Below, piece after piece: positions 19,107 through 27,475 of a DNA stretch of 64,000 nucleotides. The DNA comes from Mesorhizobium sp. 131-2-1 (GTDB lineage Bacteria; Pseudomonadota; Alphaproteobacteria; Rhizobiales; Rhizobiaceae): positions 5,518,501 to 5,582,500 of the forward strand of contig NZ_AP023247.1 of assembly GCF_016756535.1 (NCBI RefSeq), read 5' to 3'. Made by a program: the position numbers and the translations under genes. The notes beneath the pieces are model-generated. The model saw only the letters and a program-made list of their open reading frames with translations. It was not told the origin of the DNA and ran no database searches. The stretch's first letter is position 1. The number at the start of each line of letters is the position of its first letter.

Positions 19107-20195
19107 ATGCGAATTGCCTTCTACGCGCCGCTGAAGTCACCCAATCATCCCGTTGCCTCCGGCGACCGCCAGATGGCACGGGCGCTGGTCAAGGCGCTGG
19201 AGCGTGCAGGGCATAGCGTCGAACTTGCATCCGAATTGCGCTTCTATCTACGCGAACCGGAGTCGAAAAGTTTCGATGCGCTCAAGATCGAGGCCCGAGA
19301 GGAAGCGGCCCGTCTGACAAGGCTTTGGGATCGTGACGGCAAGCCCGATCTCTGGTTCTCCTATCATCCCTATTACAAAGCGCCCGACCTGATCGGGCCA
19401 GAGCTGGCGTCGGCCTTTGCTGTCCCCTATGTGACGGCGGAAGCCTCCTATTCGGGGCGGCGCAACGCCGGTTTGTGGGCCGATGCGCAGATGTTGGTGG
19501 TGCGAGCCGTCGAACAGGCGGCGCTGAACATCTGCTTCACGCAAAGGGATCGTCAGGGACTGGCAGATGCGATACCCGACGCCGCTCTCGGCATGCTCTC
19601 GCCCTTCATCGACACATCGGCATTCCAGGAAACGCCGGCACGGGGCTGTCCGACGCGCCTCGTTACCGTCGCGATGATGCGCCCGGGCGACAAAGTCGAA
19701 AGCTATCGCATGCTGGCGCAAGCGCTCTGTTCGATCGGCCACCTGCCCTGGACCATGTCGGTCGTCGGGGACGGACCTGCCCGTGAAGAGGTCAAAGCGC
19801 TATTCGCCGGCTTGCCCGCCGACCGTATCGAATGGCTTGGCGCGATTGAGCCAGCCGCCGTGCCGGATGTCCTCAACGGTGGAGGAATCTACGTCTGGCC
19901 GGGTTTCGGCGAGGCCTATGGCATTGCCTATCTTGAAGCACAGGCCGCCGGCCTTCCGGTGGTGGCCCAGGACATCGCCGGCGTGCCGGAGGTCGTGCGG
20001 GATGGCCAGACGGGGTTTCTCACCCCGCCTGGCGATGTGGCGGCATTCGCTTCTGCCATTGAAAGGCTTCTGGCCCGTAACGGCGAAAGAACCATCATGG
20101 CCGCGGAAGCCAGGCGTTTCATCCTCGAAGAACGTTCCCTCGGTGCCGCGGCGGCGCGTCTGGCCGAACTTCTAGCGAAGATCCCGGTCTCATGA
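19107..20195 (+). CDS. Glycosyltransferase family 4
   Basis: 362 aa GT-B fold enzyme. The N-terminal acceptor domain opens MRIAFYAPLKSPNHPVASGD. The C-terminal donor-binding domain has VVGDGPAREEVKALF, IEWLGAIEPAAVPDVL and the GT4 EX7E region GEAYGIAYLEAQAAGLPVVA (about residues 270-290). It transfers a sugar from an activated donor to a surface or secreted glycan; donor and acceptor cannot be read. Its stop overlaps the ATG of the deacetylase-like gene (ATGA), so the two are made together. Divergent from the DUF3095 gene. Confidence 0.92.
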   Translation: MRIAFYAPLKSPNHPVASGDRQMARALVKALERAGHSVELASELRFYLREPESKSFDALKIEAREEAARLTRLWDRDGKPDLWFSYHPYYKAPDLIGPELASAFAVPYVTAEASYSGRRNAGLWADAQMLVVRAVEQAALNICFTQRDRQGLADAIPDAALGMLSPFIDTSAFQETPARGCPTRLVTVAMMRPGDKVESYRMLAQALCSIGHLPWTMSVVGDGPAREEVKALFAGLPADRIEWLGAIEPAAVPDVLNGGGIYVWPGFGEAYGIAYLEAQAAGLPVVAQDIAGVPEVVRDGQTGFLTPPGDVAAFASAIERLLARNGERTIMAAEARRFILEERSLGAAAARLAELLAKIPVS

Positions 20196-20968
20196 CATCC
20201 GATCGAACCTGGCAACCCTTGGTGGAAGAATTGGCGTGCCGGCAGCGGGCGGGCCGTAAGGCAGAGTTCTGGCTGCGCGACGATGACGCCGTGGATCCGA
20301 CGCCTGCGCTTGATCGACTACTCCACCTTGCCGGTGAATTCGCGGTTCCGGTCACTCTGGCCGTGATTCCGGCCCTGACTGACGAGAAGCTTGTCGCCCG
20401 GCTTGACGAGGCGCCGCATGCCACGGTCGCCATCCATGGCTGGGCGCACCGAAATCATGCGCCCGAGGGCCAGAAAAAGCAGGAGCTCGGCCCGCATCGG
20501 CCACGCGAGGCGGTGCTCGATGATCTGGCTCGCGGGCTGTCGCACATAACCGGCCTGCACGGCGCACGTGCCGTTCCGATGCTGGTGCCACCCTGGAACA
20601 GGATCGACGCCGGCTTGGTATCCGACCTTGGATCGATAGGATTTGCGGCATTGTCGGTTTATGGGCCGCCGAAGCCGGCTTCGCTGGCGGTCATCAACAG
20701 CAATGTCGACATCATGGATTGGCATGGCACGCGCGGCTGCCGCGATCATGGCCTGTTGGTTCAGGCTATCATCGCGCAATTGCAGCATGCATTCGACGAC
20801 GGCCAACCGGTCGGCCTGCTCACCCACCATCTCGTCCATGATGAATCGGCCTGGCTTTTCCTCGAACGGCTGTTCACAGTCACCGCACAGTCTGAAGCCT
20901 GCGTATGGCTTCCGATCAGGACATTGATCGGGCGCAGCGCCGCTGGAGCAATACCAAGAAGCACGTAG
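20192..20968 (+). CDS. Polysaccharide-deacetylase-like protein
   Basis: 258 aa. It resembles the NodB-superfamily beta/alpha barrel: EFWLRDDDAVDPTPALDRLL supplies the catalytic and metal Asp near residue 28, and VAIHGWAHRNHAP near residue 78 supplies the HxxxH-type metal motif; VPPWNR near residue 130 corresponds to motif 3. It is coupled to the preceding GT4 by a 4-base overlap, consistent with deacetylating an N-acetyl sugar in the same glycan. The final codons run into a degenerate copy of the GAGCAATTCC repeat, so the C-terminus may have been altered by that insertion. Confidence 0.82.
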   Translation: MTSDRTWQPLVEELACRQRAGRKAEFWLRDDDAVDPTPALDRLLHLAGEFAVPVTLAVIPALTDEKLVARLDEAPHATVAIHGWAHRNHAPEGQKKQELGPHRPREAVLDDLARGLSHITGLHGARAVPMLVPPWNRIDAGLVSDLGSIGFAALSVYGPPKPASLAVINSNVDIMDWHGTRGCRDHGLLVQAIIAQLQHAFDDGQPVGLLTHHLVHDESAWLFLERLFTVTAQSEACVWLPIRTLIGRSAAGAIPRST

Positions 20969-20987
20969 CGCTTCGCTAGGGAATTGC
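20948..20987. repeat. Degenerate copy of the GAGCAATTCC hairpin element
   Basis: GCAATACC (20948-20955) pairs with GGAATTGC (20980-20987) at 7 of 8 positions, and flanking GAGCAAtaCCAAGAA resembles the start of the element at 6771. It spans the last codons of the deacetylase-like gene and the gap before the convergent hydrolase. Confidence 0.45.
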
Positions 20988-20997
20988 AGAAGATAGC

Positions 20998-21852
20998 TCA
21001 GCGCTTTTTGTGCGATTTGACCGGGAATTTGAGCGTCTGGCCGTCCCGCGCGGCAAAAGCGCCGGCGAACCTGTCTTTGGCCAGTTTCTCCATCTCGTCC
21101 AGTTGCTCGTCGGTGCGCGACGGATCGTGGTGAAACAGGGCAAGCCCCCGCGCGCCGGCGGCCTCACAGAGCTTGACGCCCTGTTGCCATGTAGAGTGCC
21201 CGTTGCCGCGGTAACGCTCCATTTCCTCCTCAGTGTAGGTGCAATCGTAAATGACGAGGTCGGCATCTTCGATCAGGCCAAGCACCGCCGGATCGAGTTT
21301 GCCCGGCTCGTGCTCGGTGTCGGTGATCACCGCCACGACGCGGCCGCCCCATTCGACCCGGTAGCCTACGCAGCCGCCCGGATGGGTGAGACTGCCGGTT
21401 CGGACCACCACCCCTTCGCGCGGTCGAAGCACGTCTCCGGATACGAAATCGCGGTAGTCGAGGCCTGCCTTGCAGACATCCAGTCTCACCGGAAACCAAG
21501 GCGGCCGCATGAACTCATCGACCATCTGCCGGGTCGTCATGCGTCCAGCAAGATGCCCGGACCAAAGCCTAACTTTGACGCTCCGGTCAAAGATCGGCTT
21601 AAAAGCCGGCAGCCCGATGATGTGATCGTAATGGCAATGGGTGAAAAACAGGTCGAAATCGGTCACGCCCGACGCCCGAAGCGCCCAGCCGGCAGGCCTC
21701 AGACCAGAGCCCGCGTCGAACAGAAGCGTATCCTTACCGCATCGCATCTCAATGCAGTTTGTGTTGCCGCCATAGCGAGAGAATTCTGGCCCCGATACCG
21801 AAATGCTGCCGCGCACGCCCCAAAACCTGACCAGGAAACCGTCGTCGTCCAT
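20998..21852 (-). CDS. Metallo-beta-lactamase-fold hydrolase
   Basis: 284 aa. The opening VRFWGVRGSISVSGPEFSRYGGNT is typical of an MBL subfamily near RNase Z and class II phosphodiesterases. The metal motif THCHYDHIIGLPAF (HxHxDH) lies near residue 75, the third His in SLTHPGG, Asp in VITDTEH and the final His in LALFHHDPS. All ligands are present, so it should be an active metal hydrolase. Substrate unknown; a cyclic nucleotide is one possibility given the CNB and cyclase genes around it. ATG 21852 has GAAGGGC about 6 bases upstream, better than the in-frame start 14 codons earlier. Downstream of the CNB gene on the same strand. Confidence 0.9.
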   Translation of the reverse strand: MDDDGFLVRFWGVRGSISVSGPEFSRYGGNTNCIEMRCGKDTLLFDAGSGLRPAGWALRASGVTDFDLFFTHCHYDHIIGLPAFKPIFDRSVKVRLWSGHLAGRMTTRQMVDEFMRPPWFPVRLDVCKAGLDYRDFVSGDVLRPREGVVVRTGSLTHPGGCVGYRVEWGGRVVAVITDTEHEPGKLDPAVLGLIEDADLVIYDCTYTEEEMERYRGNGHSTWQQGVKLCEAAGARGLALFHHDPSRTDEQLDEMEKLAKDRFAGAFAARDGQTLKFPVKSHKKR

Positions 21853-21985
21853 GCAAGCCCTTCGTACTCCCCCTCGCCTATCGTAGCCAAACAACTGCTG
21901 CTAGGCGAGACAGGTTTTCCTCCTGGTGACCCTGTCCGTGAGAGGCCAGTGCCATCACGACGGCAAGGATCGAGCACGTCATTCG

Positions 21986-22435
21986 TTATTTGGCGCTTCG
22001 TGCGTCGATCAGATCCGCGGTCGTATGGCTCAGGCGATCGGCAAGAACCCGCACCATCTCGATGGTCATTTCCGGGAACTCCTTCATAAGCCTCAGGAAA
22101 TGATCCTTGCGAATTCTCAAGGCTTCCACCGGACTTGCGGCTCTGACGGTGGCCGTGCGGGAGCTGTTGCACAATATGGCGATCTCGCCAACAATCGAAT
22201 TTGGCACCAGTTCGGCAACCTTTATCGGTCCGCTGTCGGAATCGACCAGGATATCCGCCCTGCCTGAAAGGATGACATAGGCGGCGTCTCCCTCGTCGCC
22301 CTGCCGGAAAAGGATCTGGCCGGCGCTGTAGCTCACGCGATCGGATGTGAAAGCAAGCAGCTTGAGCTTTGTCGGCTCTATGCCAGAGAATAAGGGAACG
22401 CGTTGCAGCATTCCAACCTCATCCTTGAGCAGCAT
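21986..22435 (-). CDS. Single-domain cyclic-nucleotide-binding protein
   Basis: 149 aa, essentially one CAP_ED/cNMP-binding domain: LQRVPLFSGIEPTKLKLLAF, the beta-roll with ILFRQGDEGDAAYVILSG, and the phosphate-binding cassette VGEIAILCNSSRTATVRA, which keeps the Glu and Arg that contact cyclic nucleotide. No helix-turn-helix follows, so it is not a CRP-type transcription factor; it probably acts through a partner protein. ATG 22435 has GGGAAGG 9 bases upstream and is preferred to the TTG at 22453. It lies 190 bases downstream of the unusual ABC exporter on the same strand. Confidence 0.9.
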   Translation of the reverse strand: MLLKDEVGMLQRVPLFSGIEPTKLKLLAFTSDRVSYSAGQILFRQGDEGDAAYVILSGRADILVDSDSGPIKVAELVPNSIVGEIAILCNSSRTATVRAASPVEALRIRKDHFLRLMKEFPEMTIEMVRVLADRLSHTTADLIDARSAK

Positions 22436-22625
22436 TGTCGCGAACCTTCCCAAAAATTCACGTCTGCGAGATTAGACCAACCGACACCCGGATGGAATCA
22501 ATCCTTTTCCGGATGGCGAGACGAACCACGCCAAGGTGGCGAGCCCGATCAGCTGGAAACCTGAACCCCTTGACCTTGCCACAAGTTCCCACCGGCAAAA
22601 TGATCCCATCTGATAGTCCGTTGCT

Positions 22626-25340
22626 CTATGACAGCAGTTCCTTAAAGATACCGTTCCCTGCCAAAAGTGTCTCGTGTGTTCCGTCTTCCACCAATTGGCC
22701 AGAGTCGAAGACGACAACGCGATCGAACATCGTCGCCATTGCCGGATTCGTCACGACCCACACAATTGCCGGCGAATGGCCGTCGCGCCTGGCTTCCTCG
22801 AGCACGTTTTGCATCACCTTATCCTGCATGCGCTGGTCGAGCGCCGAAAGCGGCCGGTTGAGAATGAGAAAATCGGGACGCTTGAGCAAGGCCCGGGCAA
22901 CATCGAGCCTCTGTCGCTGTCCACCGGTCAGCCGCCTGCCGCCGGAGCCGACGTTGAAGTCCAGGCCGACATCCAGGACTTCGGTATAAAGCCCCAGTTC
23001 GTCAAGAATGTCATAGACGATGGAGCGTATGCGGTCTGGCGCGTCGGGATGGTTGTTGCCCACGCGCCCGAACAGGACATTGTCCATCACGGTAGCCGCG
23101 GCAATGTATTTGGCAGGATCATACCGCTCGACCGCATTTTGCAGCTCGGGCGGCAGGTTTTCATAGAACCCGTTGCGAGCAGCGACGATCTTGCTCATCA
23201 ACTCGTCGCTCAGCAGGCCGAAGCGGTGCCGGGGCTCGATATAGGCAAAGCTCAAGGTGACGATCATGGCGCGGTCGTTCTCTGAAACCGCCTCGTAGGG
23301 ACGGTTCTTGAGCCGTTGCAGCAAGGTTTCGTAGGCGGGTATCTCCTCGGCGCTCATGAAGGCGAGCTGCTGGAAGAACTGATGATCGGGCGGCAGGTCG
23401 GCAAACAGCTCGATCGCCTGGTCGGCGATCTCCATGCCCATTTCGTAGAGCGTGCGGTCGAGGCCGGCTTGCCTCAGCACAGAAGCAAAATAGGGATTGG
23501 CGGCCAGAGCCCTGTCGGCCAGTTCGGGGCCGGCGGCAGCGCCGAAGAGCAGGTTTTGGCCGATCGTTGCTTCCTTGTTGTAGGCACCCGGTTCGAAAGG
23601 AACCACCAGTCCGCTCAGCCCTTCGTGTTCCAGTCGCGCTTGCAGAGCCGCACGCAGTTCGACGATCCGCCTGGCAAGCTCCGTGTGACGCGTCAGGTCG
23701 GCCGAAGAGCGCAAGCCAAGATCCAGAATGTCGCGCGACAGAACAACCGCGTCGAGTACCCGGCGCACGGCTTCGAAGAGGTCGTGCGGGCCGGTAGCGC
23801 CGGCGGAAGCATAGTCGATCCAGTCGCTGTGGATATCAAGATCCGGATTGCCCGACCGGCGCGCCTCGTGGACGTTCCAGCGACGCTGGTCTGCCGCGGC
23901 ACCGTCATAAGTTACCGATGTCAGCGGCGCATGCTTCAACCCGTAGAGCAGGTTATCGCGGAGGCTTGCCTGGAACAGGAAAACATCCGACGAGGCATAG
24001 GACATGCGCCGGCCGGTCACCGCTTCGGGGAGTTCAAGCAGGTCGTGGGCGCCCGAAGCGACCCTTCCGCCTTTCGGCCGGTTCAGGCGCGCGAAGGCTT
24101 CTGCAAGCGCCTCCGCTCCACCTGTTGCGGTACTGACCAGCGCCACCGCCTCACCCGGCTTGACCTGGAGGGAGATTCGGTCGAGCAGCAATGCACCGCC
24201 ATCGTCTGCTACGGACAGACCGATCGCCGACAGCGGGGCGGTCATCGGACCGGGATCGTCGATCGTCAATGCCCCGATACTCGGCGCAATGACACCGTCG
24301 ACGGTGAACTGTTCAACGACCTGCTGATATTTGACCTGGACATCCTGCCGCGCCTGATCCCAGTCGATCAGCTCCTTCATCGGTCCGGGCAGGTCCTTGT
24401 AGGCGCCGATCACGGCCACGAGCTGGCCGACGTCCAGCCGTCCCTCGATGACCAGATACCCGCCGATCATGTAGAACAGGAAGGGTGTCAGCTGCGCGAG
24501 AAAATTGTTGAGGAACTTTACCATGAATTTCCATTGGTAAAGGTCGAAGCGGATCTTGAAGATGAGCCCGAGCCGGGCAGCTATGTCGGCGCGCTCGTAG
24601 TTTGACGTATCGTGGACGTGAACCGCGCCGATGCCGTCGACGATTTCGCCAACCCGGCCCGAAAGCGCACGCGCCGTCAGCTGCCGTTCGCGACCGAGCA
24701 CGATCAGCCGCCGCCGCATTCGCGGGATGAGCACGATCTGGATCACCACGATCACGACCGCTATCATTCCGAGCCAGAAATTCTGGACCATGATGAACAG
24801 CATGGCCGTCAGCGCCTGGCCGCCGAGCAGCACCGGCTGCAGGAAGGCATCGCCGATGAAGCCGCCCAGCGGCTCCACCTCGTCCTTCACCATGGTCGCC
24901 ACTTCAGCGGATTTCACCCGCTTGAAGTAAAACGGCGGAAACCGCAGCACTCGATCGACCAGATCGAAGCGGATACGCCGCAGCATGCGTTCACCGAGGC
25001 GGCCCTTGTAGGTGTTGATGTAGAGTTTGAACAAGCCGTTGACGACGACCAGCAACAGGAACACGATGCTGAGGGCAAGCAGCGTTGCCGTGCGGTCGAG
25101 CTGAAAACCGGAGAAGAACTGGACCTCGCCAATGAATGGCAGATCATAGTGCAGTCTCAAGAAGGGCTGGGTGGCGCCCGGTTGCTCGAAGCCTTTGCCT
25201 TGGATCGGGCCGTTGACGATCAGCTTCGGCAGGTCGAAGGACATGAAATACGGGATCATCGAAAGCAAGACGATCGCCAATATCCAGATCTGCTGCTTCC
25301 TGGTGTGCTTCCAGATATAGCGGGCTAGGCTGGGTTCCAT
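22626..25340 (-). CDS. ABC exporter with degenerate and expanded nucleotide-binding domain
   Basis: 904 aa. Residues 1 to about 330 are an exporter-type transmembrane domain (IWILAIVLLSMIPYFMSFDL, the helix at 88-103, two hydrophobic blocks at about 175-205). The ATPase domain is abnormal. Walker A is replaced by LVSTATGGAEAL (about 401), without the GKST lysine; the Q-loop Gln is Ser (YASSDVF, 448-454); Walker B reads FLILNRPLSALD (824), with Asn-Arg where Asp-Glu is expected; the H-loop His is Asn (VVTNPA). The signature LTGGQRQR (804) is intact. About 285 extra residues lie between the Q-loop region and the signature, and the motif [DQ]N[LV]L[YF]G occurs three times (462, 595, 753). It may be a non-hydrolysing or regulatory relative. 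ATG 25340; divergent from the methyltransferase-like gene. Confidence 0.88.
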   Translation of the reverse strand: MEPSLARYIWKHTRKQQIWILAIVLLSMIPYFMSFDLPKLIVNGPIQGKGFEQPGATQPFLRLHYDLPFIGEVQFFSGFQLDRTATLLALSIVFLLLVVVNGLFKLYINTYKGRLGERMLRRIRFDLVDRVLRFPPFYFKRVKSAEVATMVKDEVEPLGGFIGDAFLQPVLLGGQALTAMLFIMVQNFWLGMIAVVIVVIQIVLIPRMRRRLIVLGRERQLTARALSGRVGEIVDGIGAVHVHDTSNYERADIAARLGLIFKIRFDLYQWKFMVKFLNNFLAQLTPFLFYMIGGYLVIEGRLDVGQLVAVIGAYKDLPGPMKELIDWDQARQDVQVKYQQVVEQFTVDGVIAPSIGALTIDDPGPMTAPLSAIGLSVADDGGALLLDRISLQVKPGEAVALVSTATGGAEALAEAFARLNRPKGGRVASGAHDLLELPEAVTGRRMSYASSDVFLFQASLRDNLLYGLKHAPLTSVTYDGAAADQRRWNVHEARRSGNPDLDIHSDWIDYASAGATGPHDLFEAVRRVLDAVVLSRDILDLGLRSSADLTRHTELARRIVELRAALQARLEHEGLSGLVVPFEPGAYNKEATIGQNLLFGAAAGPELADRALAANPYFASVLRQAGLDRTLYEMGMEIADQAIELFADLPPDHQFFQQLAFMSAEEIPAYETLLQRLKNRPYEAVSENDRAMIVTLSFAYIEPRHRFGLLSDELMSKIVAARNGFYENLPPELQNAVERYDPAKYIAAATVMDNVLFGRVGNNHPDAPDRIRSIVYDILDELGLYTEVLDVGLDFNVGSGGRRLTGGQRQRLDVARALLKRPDFLILNRPLSALDQRMQDKVMQNVLEEARRDGHSPAIVWVVTNPAMATMFDRVVVFDSGQLVEDGTHETLLAGNGIFKELLS

Positions 25341-25602
25341 ATGCGACTGTGGGTCCTTCAGCTGGAAGGATGCAGGATACAAAAGCACCTGCCGGCGAAG
25401 GGCGTATCGGCAAGGTCATCGTCGCCATCGACAAGCTCGAAGCCGCAGCGCACGCAGGACGTCTTCGGTCCGGACAGACGCAACCGGCTCTCTCCGGGCA
25501 ATGGCGAAGCAGCTAACAGCATAATCACGTCCGCGGATCAAACAGCCTTGCAGGGGGCAAGATTGCGTTGTGTCGCCCGAAATCCCACCATACAAGACGA
25601 CT

Positions 25603-26277
25603 ATGATGGATGTTACGCAACCACGCAATGCCGGCTTGGCCGGGCACGAGCAGGCCCTGGACCTCACGCGGGGAATTGCTGCCTATGTCGACCATCCTCT
25701 CGTGGCCGGGCTGGCGCGCGTCATCGCCAAGCATCCGCAGGCCGATATCGCCAGCGCCTTTAACCACAAGCAGGTCGCCTGCAAGATGTGGGCGCTCGAC
25801 AGGCTGTTCGAAAGCTGCGGCGGCCGGTTCGGGCGCATATGGGTTGTGGGTGGATGGTACGGCGTATTGCCGGCAATGCTTTTCAACGACGCCCGTTTCG
25901 ACATAGCGGCGGTCGACAGCATCGACATCGATCCCGAAGTCGGCGCGGTCGCCCTGACCCTCAACCGGGAAGCCGGCGAGCGGTTCCGGGCGCTGACGGA
26001 CGATATGTACGCACTCGACTATGCGGCCGGGCAACCCGACCTGGTGGTCAATACGAGTTGCGAACACATCGCCGATCTCGGCGCCTGGCTTGCCCTGCTT
26101 CCACGGGGCACGACCGTGCTGCTGCAATCCAACGACTATTTCAGCGAGCCGACGCACATCAGCTGCGTGGCTTCACTGGCGGCCTTCGAAGCCCTGGCGG
26201 GGCTGCGGGAGATCAGGTTCTCCGGCGAACTGCCGACAAAGAATTATACGCGCTTCATGCTGATTGGAACTGTCTAG
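25603..26277 (+). CDS. SAM-methyltransferase-like protein
   Basis: About 224 aa. A Rossmann-like pattern is visible: RIWVVGGWYGVLPAMLFND (glycine-rich loop near residue 80), DSIDIDPEVGAVALTLN (acidic residue after strand 2) and PDLVVNTSCEHIADLGAWL (motif near strand 4). It resembles proteins annotated class I methyltransferases, but the loop is VGGWYG rather than GxGxG, so SAM binding is uncertain. The ATG at 25603 is chosen; a GTG at 25570 with GGGGGCAAG upstream is an alternative adding 11 residues. It meets the convergent glycosyltransferase with a one-base gap between stops (26277, 26279). Probably part of the glycan block. Confidence 0.78.
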   Translation: MMDVTQPRNAGLAGHEQALDLTRGIAAYVDHPLVAGLARVIAKHPQADIASAFNHKQVACKMWALDRLFESCGGRFGRIWVVGGWYGVLPAMLFNDARFDIAAVDSIDIDPEVGAVALTLNREAGERFRALTDDMYALDYAAGQPDLVVNTSCEHIADLGAWLALLPRGTTVLLQSNDYFSEPTHISCVASLAAFEALAGLREIRFSGELPTKNYTRFMLIGTV

Positions 26278-26278
26278 T

Positions 26279-27475
26279 CTAGGATCCATCGCCTGTTTGA
26301 TCGTGAGCTTTTCCGAAACCTGGCTCCAATTTTTGGGACCATGTCCGATACCGCTCGCGCAGGATCTGCGCCGAGTGATGCGCGCCTTCCAGATCGAGAC
26401 GATGCGCGGATGGCATCGGTGCCACAAGCGCCCGTTCGATCGCTTGCGCCAAACCTTCAGGCGTCAAGTCCTTTTCCATCAGCACCGTTGCAAGACCGAG
26501 TTCTTCGAGCATCAGGGCGCGAACCGTTTGTTCGGTTTCCCCACCGGCTGCAAATGGAACGAGCAGGGAGCGGCAGCCCGCTCGCAGGACATCGCAGACC
26601 GTGTTGTAACCCGCCTGCGAGACTGACAGGCGGGCGCCGGTCAGCAGGCTGGCGAAATCCTCGCGGAACCGGAAGATGGACAGGCCCGGCGTGGCATCGC
26701 GTGCGATCGCGTCAAGTTCGTCTTTCGGCAGATTTGGGCCGGTGATCAAACACCATTTCCAACCGTTGTTGGCATTCCTTGCGGCGGCGATGGCGGAGCT
26801 GACAAGGTACTTTCCGGCAGCCCCGCCGCCAACCGACACCAGAACGTCGAAGCGCTCGGAGGCCGCGGGCGGTGGCGGCGCGGCAACGAGCCCTGTGTAG
26901 GTGACCTCTGCCCTGATCGCCCCAGCCAGCGGAAATGTCTTGTCGATGGTTGCGAAAGCCGGATCGCCGTGGATCATGACAAGGTCGAAATGCCTGTTGA
27001 TGAGATCGACCGTTTCCTCGTTTCGGCCCGGCTTGACGCGCTCCTGAAGGATATCACGCACGGACGTCGCCACCAGCGGTCTGGGCGATGTCGCATCGAT
27101 GGCCTCGATCAGCGGCAAGAGTTCGAAACGCATCTGCCGGCGTCCAAATGGAAACGCCTCGATAATGACGATATCAGGCCTGCAATCCCGAAATGCCTGC
27201 AGAAGCATCTCTGAGCGCCGCTTCTTGAAATCATCGTCGATGGGCTTGCCTTGCAGGTCGACAAGTCCGGAAAAGCCCTCATCACCGGAATTGACAGGTG
27301 GCAGGGTTACGGATTTTACCCCCGGTCCCGGAAACCCCGCGACCGGCGCTCCGCCGGTCACGATGGTTACATCAAACCCGTCATCGACCAGAGCCGCCGC
27401 AATGCGGCTGGCGCGCGCGAGATGGCCGATGCCGAGCAAGTGCTGGACATAGAAGAATGCGCGCAGCCGCTTCAT
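26279..27475 (-). CDS. Glycosyltransferase (GT28/MurG-like C-terminal domain)
   Basis: 398 aa GT-B fold. N-terminus FFYVQHLLGIGHLARASRI holds the glycine-rich acceptor-side loop GIGHLARA. The donor domain includes VLVSVGGGAAGKYLVSSAI and LSVSQAGYNTVCDVLRAGCRSLLVPF, the nucleotide-sugar-binding segment of MurG and monogalactosyl-diacylglycerol-type enzymes. It belongs to the same type as the gene at 28718, so the operon holds two related enzymes around a GT4. Its ATG overlaps the stop of the GT4 gene (ATGA), indicating coupling. Confidence 0.88.
   Translation of the reverse strand: MKRLRAFFYVQHLLGIGHLARASRIAAALVDDGFDVTIVTGGAPVAGFPGPGVKSVTLPPVNSGDEGFSGLVDLQGKPIDDDFKKRRSEMLLQAFRDCRPDIVIIEAFPFGRRQMRFELLPLIEAIDATSPRPLVATSVRDILQERVKPGRNEETVDLINRHFDLVMIHGDPAFATIDKTFPLAGAIRAEVTYTGLVAAPPPPAASERFDVLVSVGGGAAGKYLVSSAIAAARNANNGWKWCLITGPNLPKDELDAIARDATPGLSIFRFREDFASLLTGARLSVSQAGYNTVCDVLRAGCRSLLVPFAAGGETEQTVRALMLEELGLATVLMEKDLTPEGLAQAIERALVAPMPSAHRLDLEGAHHSAQILRERYRTWSQKLEPGFGKAHDQTGDGS

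Noticed and set aside
23316..24605. 429-codon plus-strand frame
   Set aside because: Antisense to the exporter gene, no recognisable motif.
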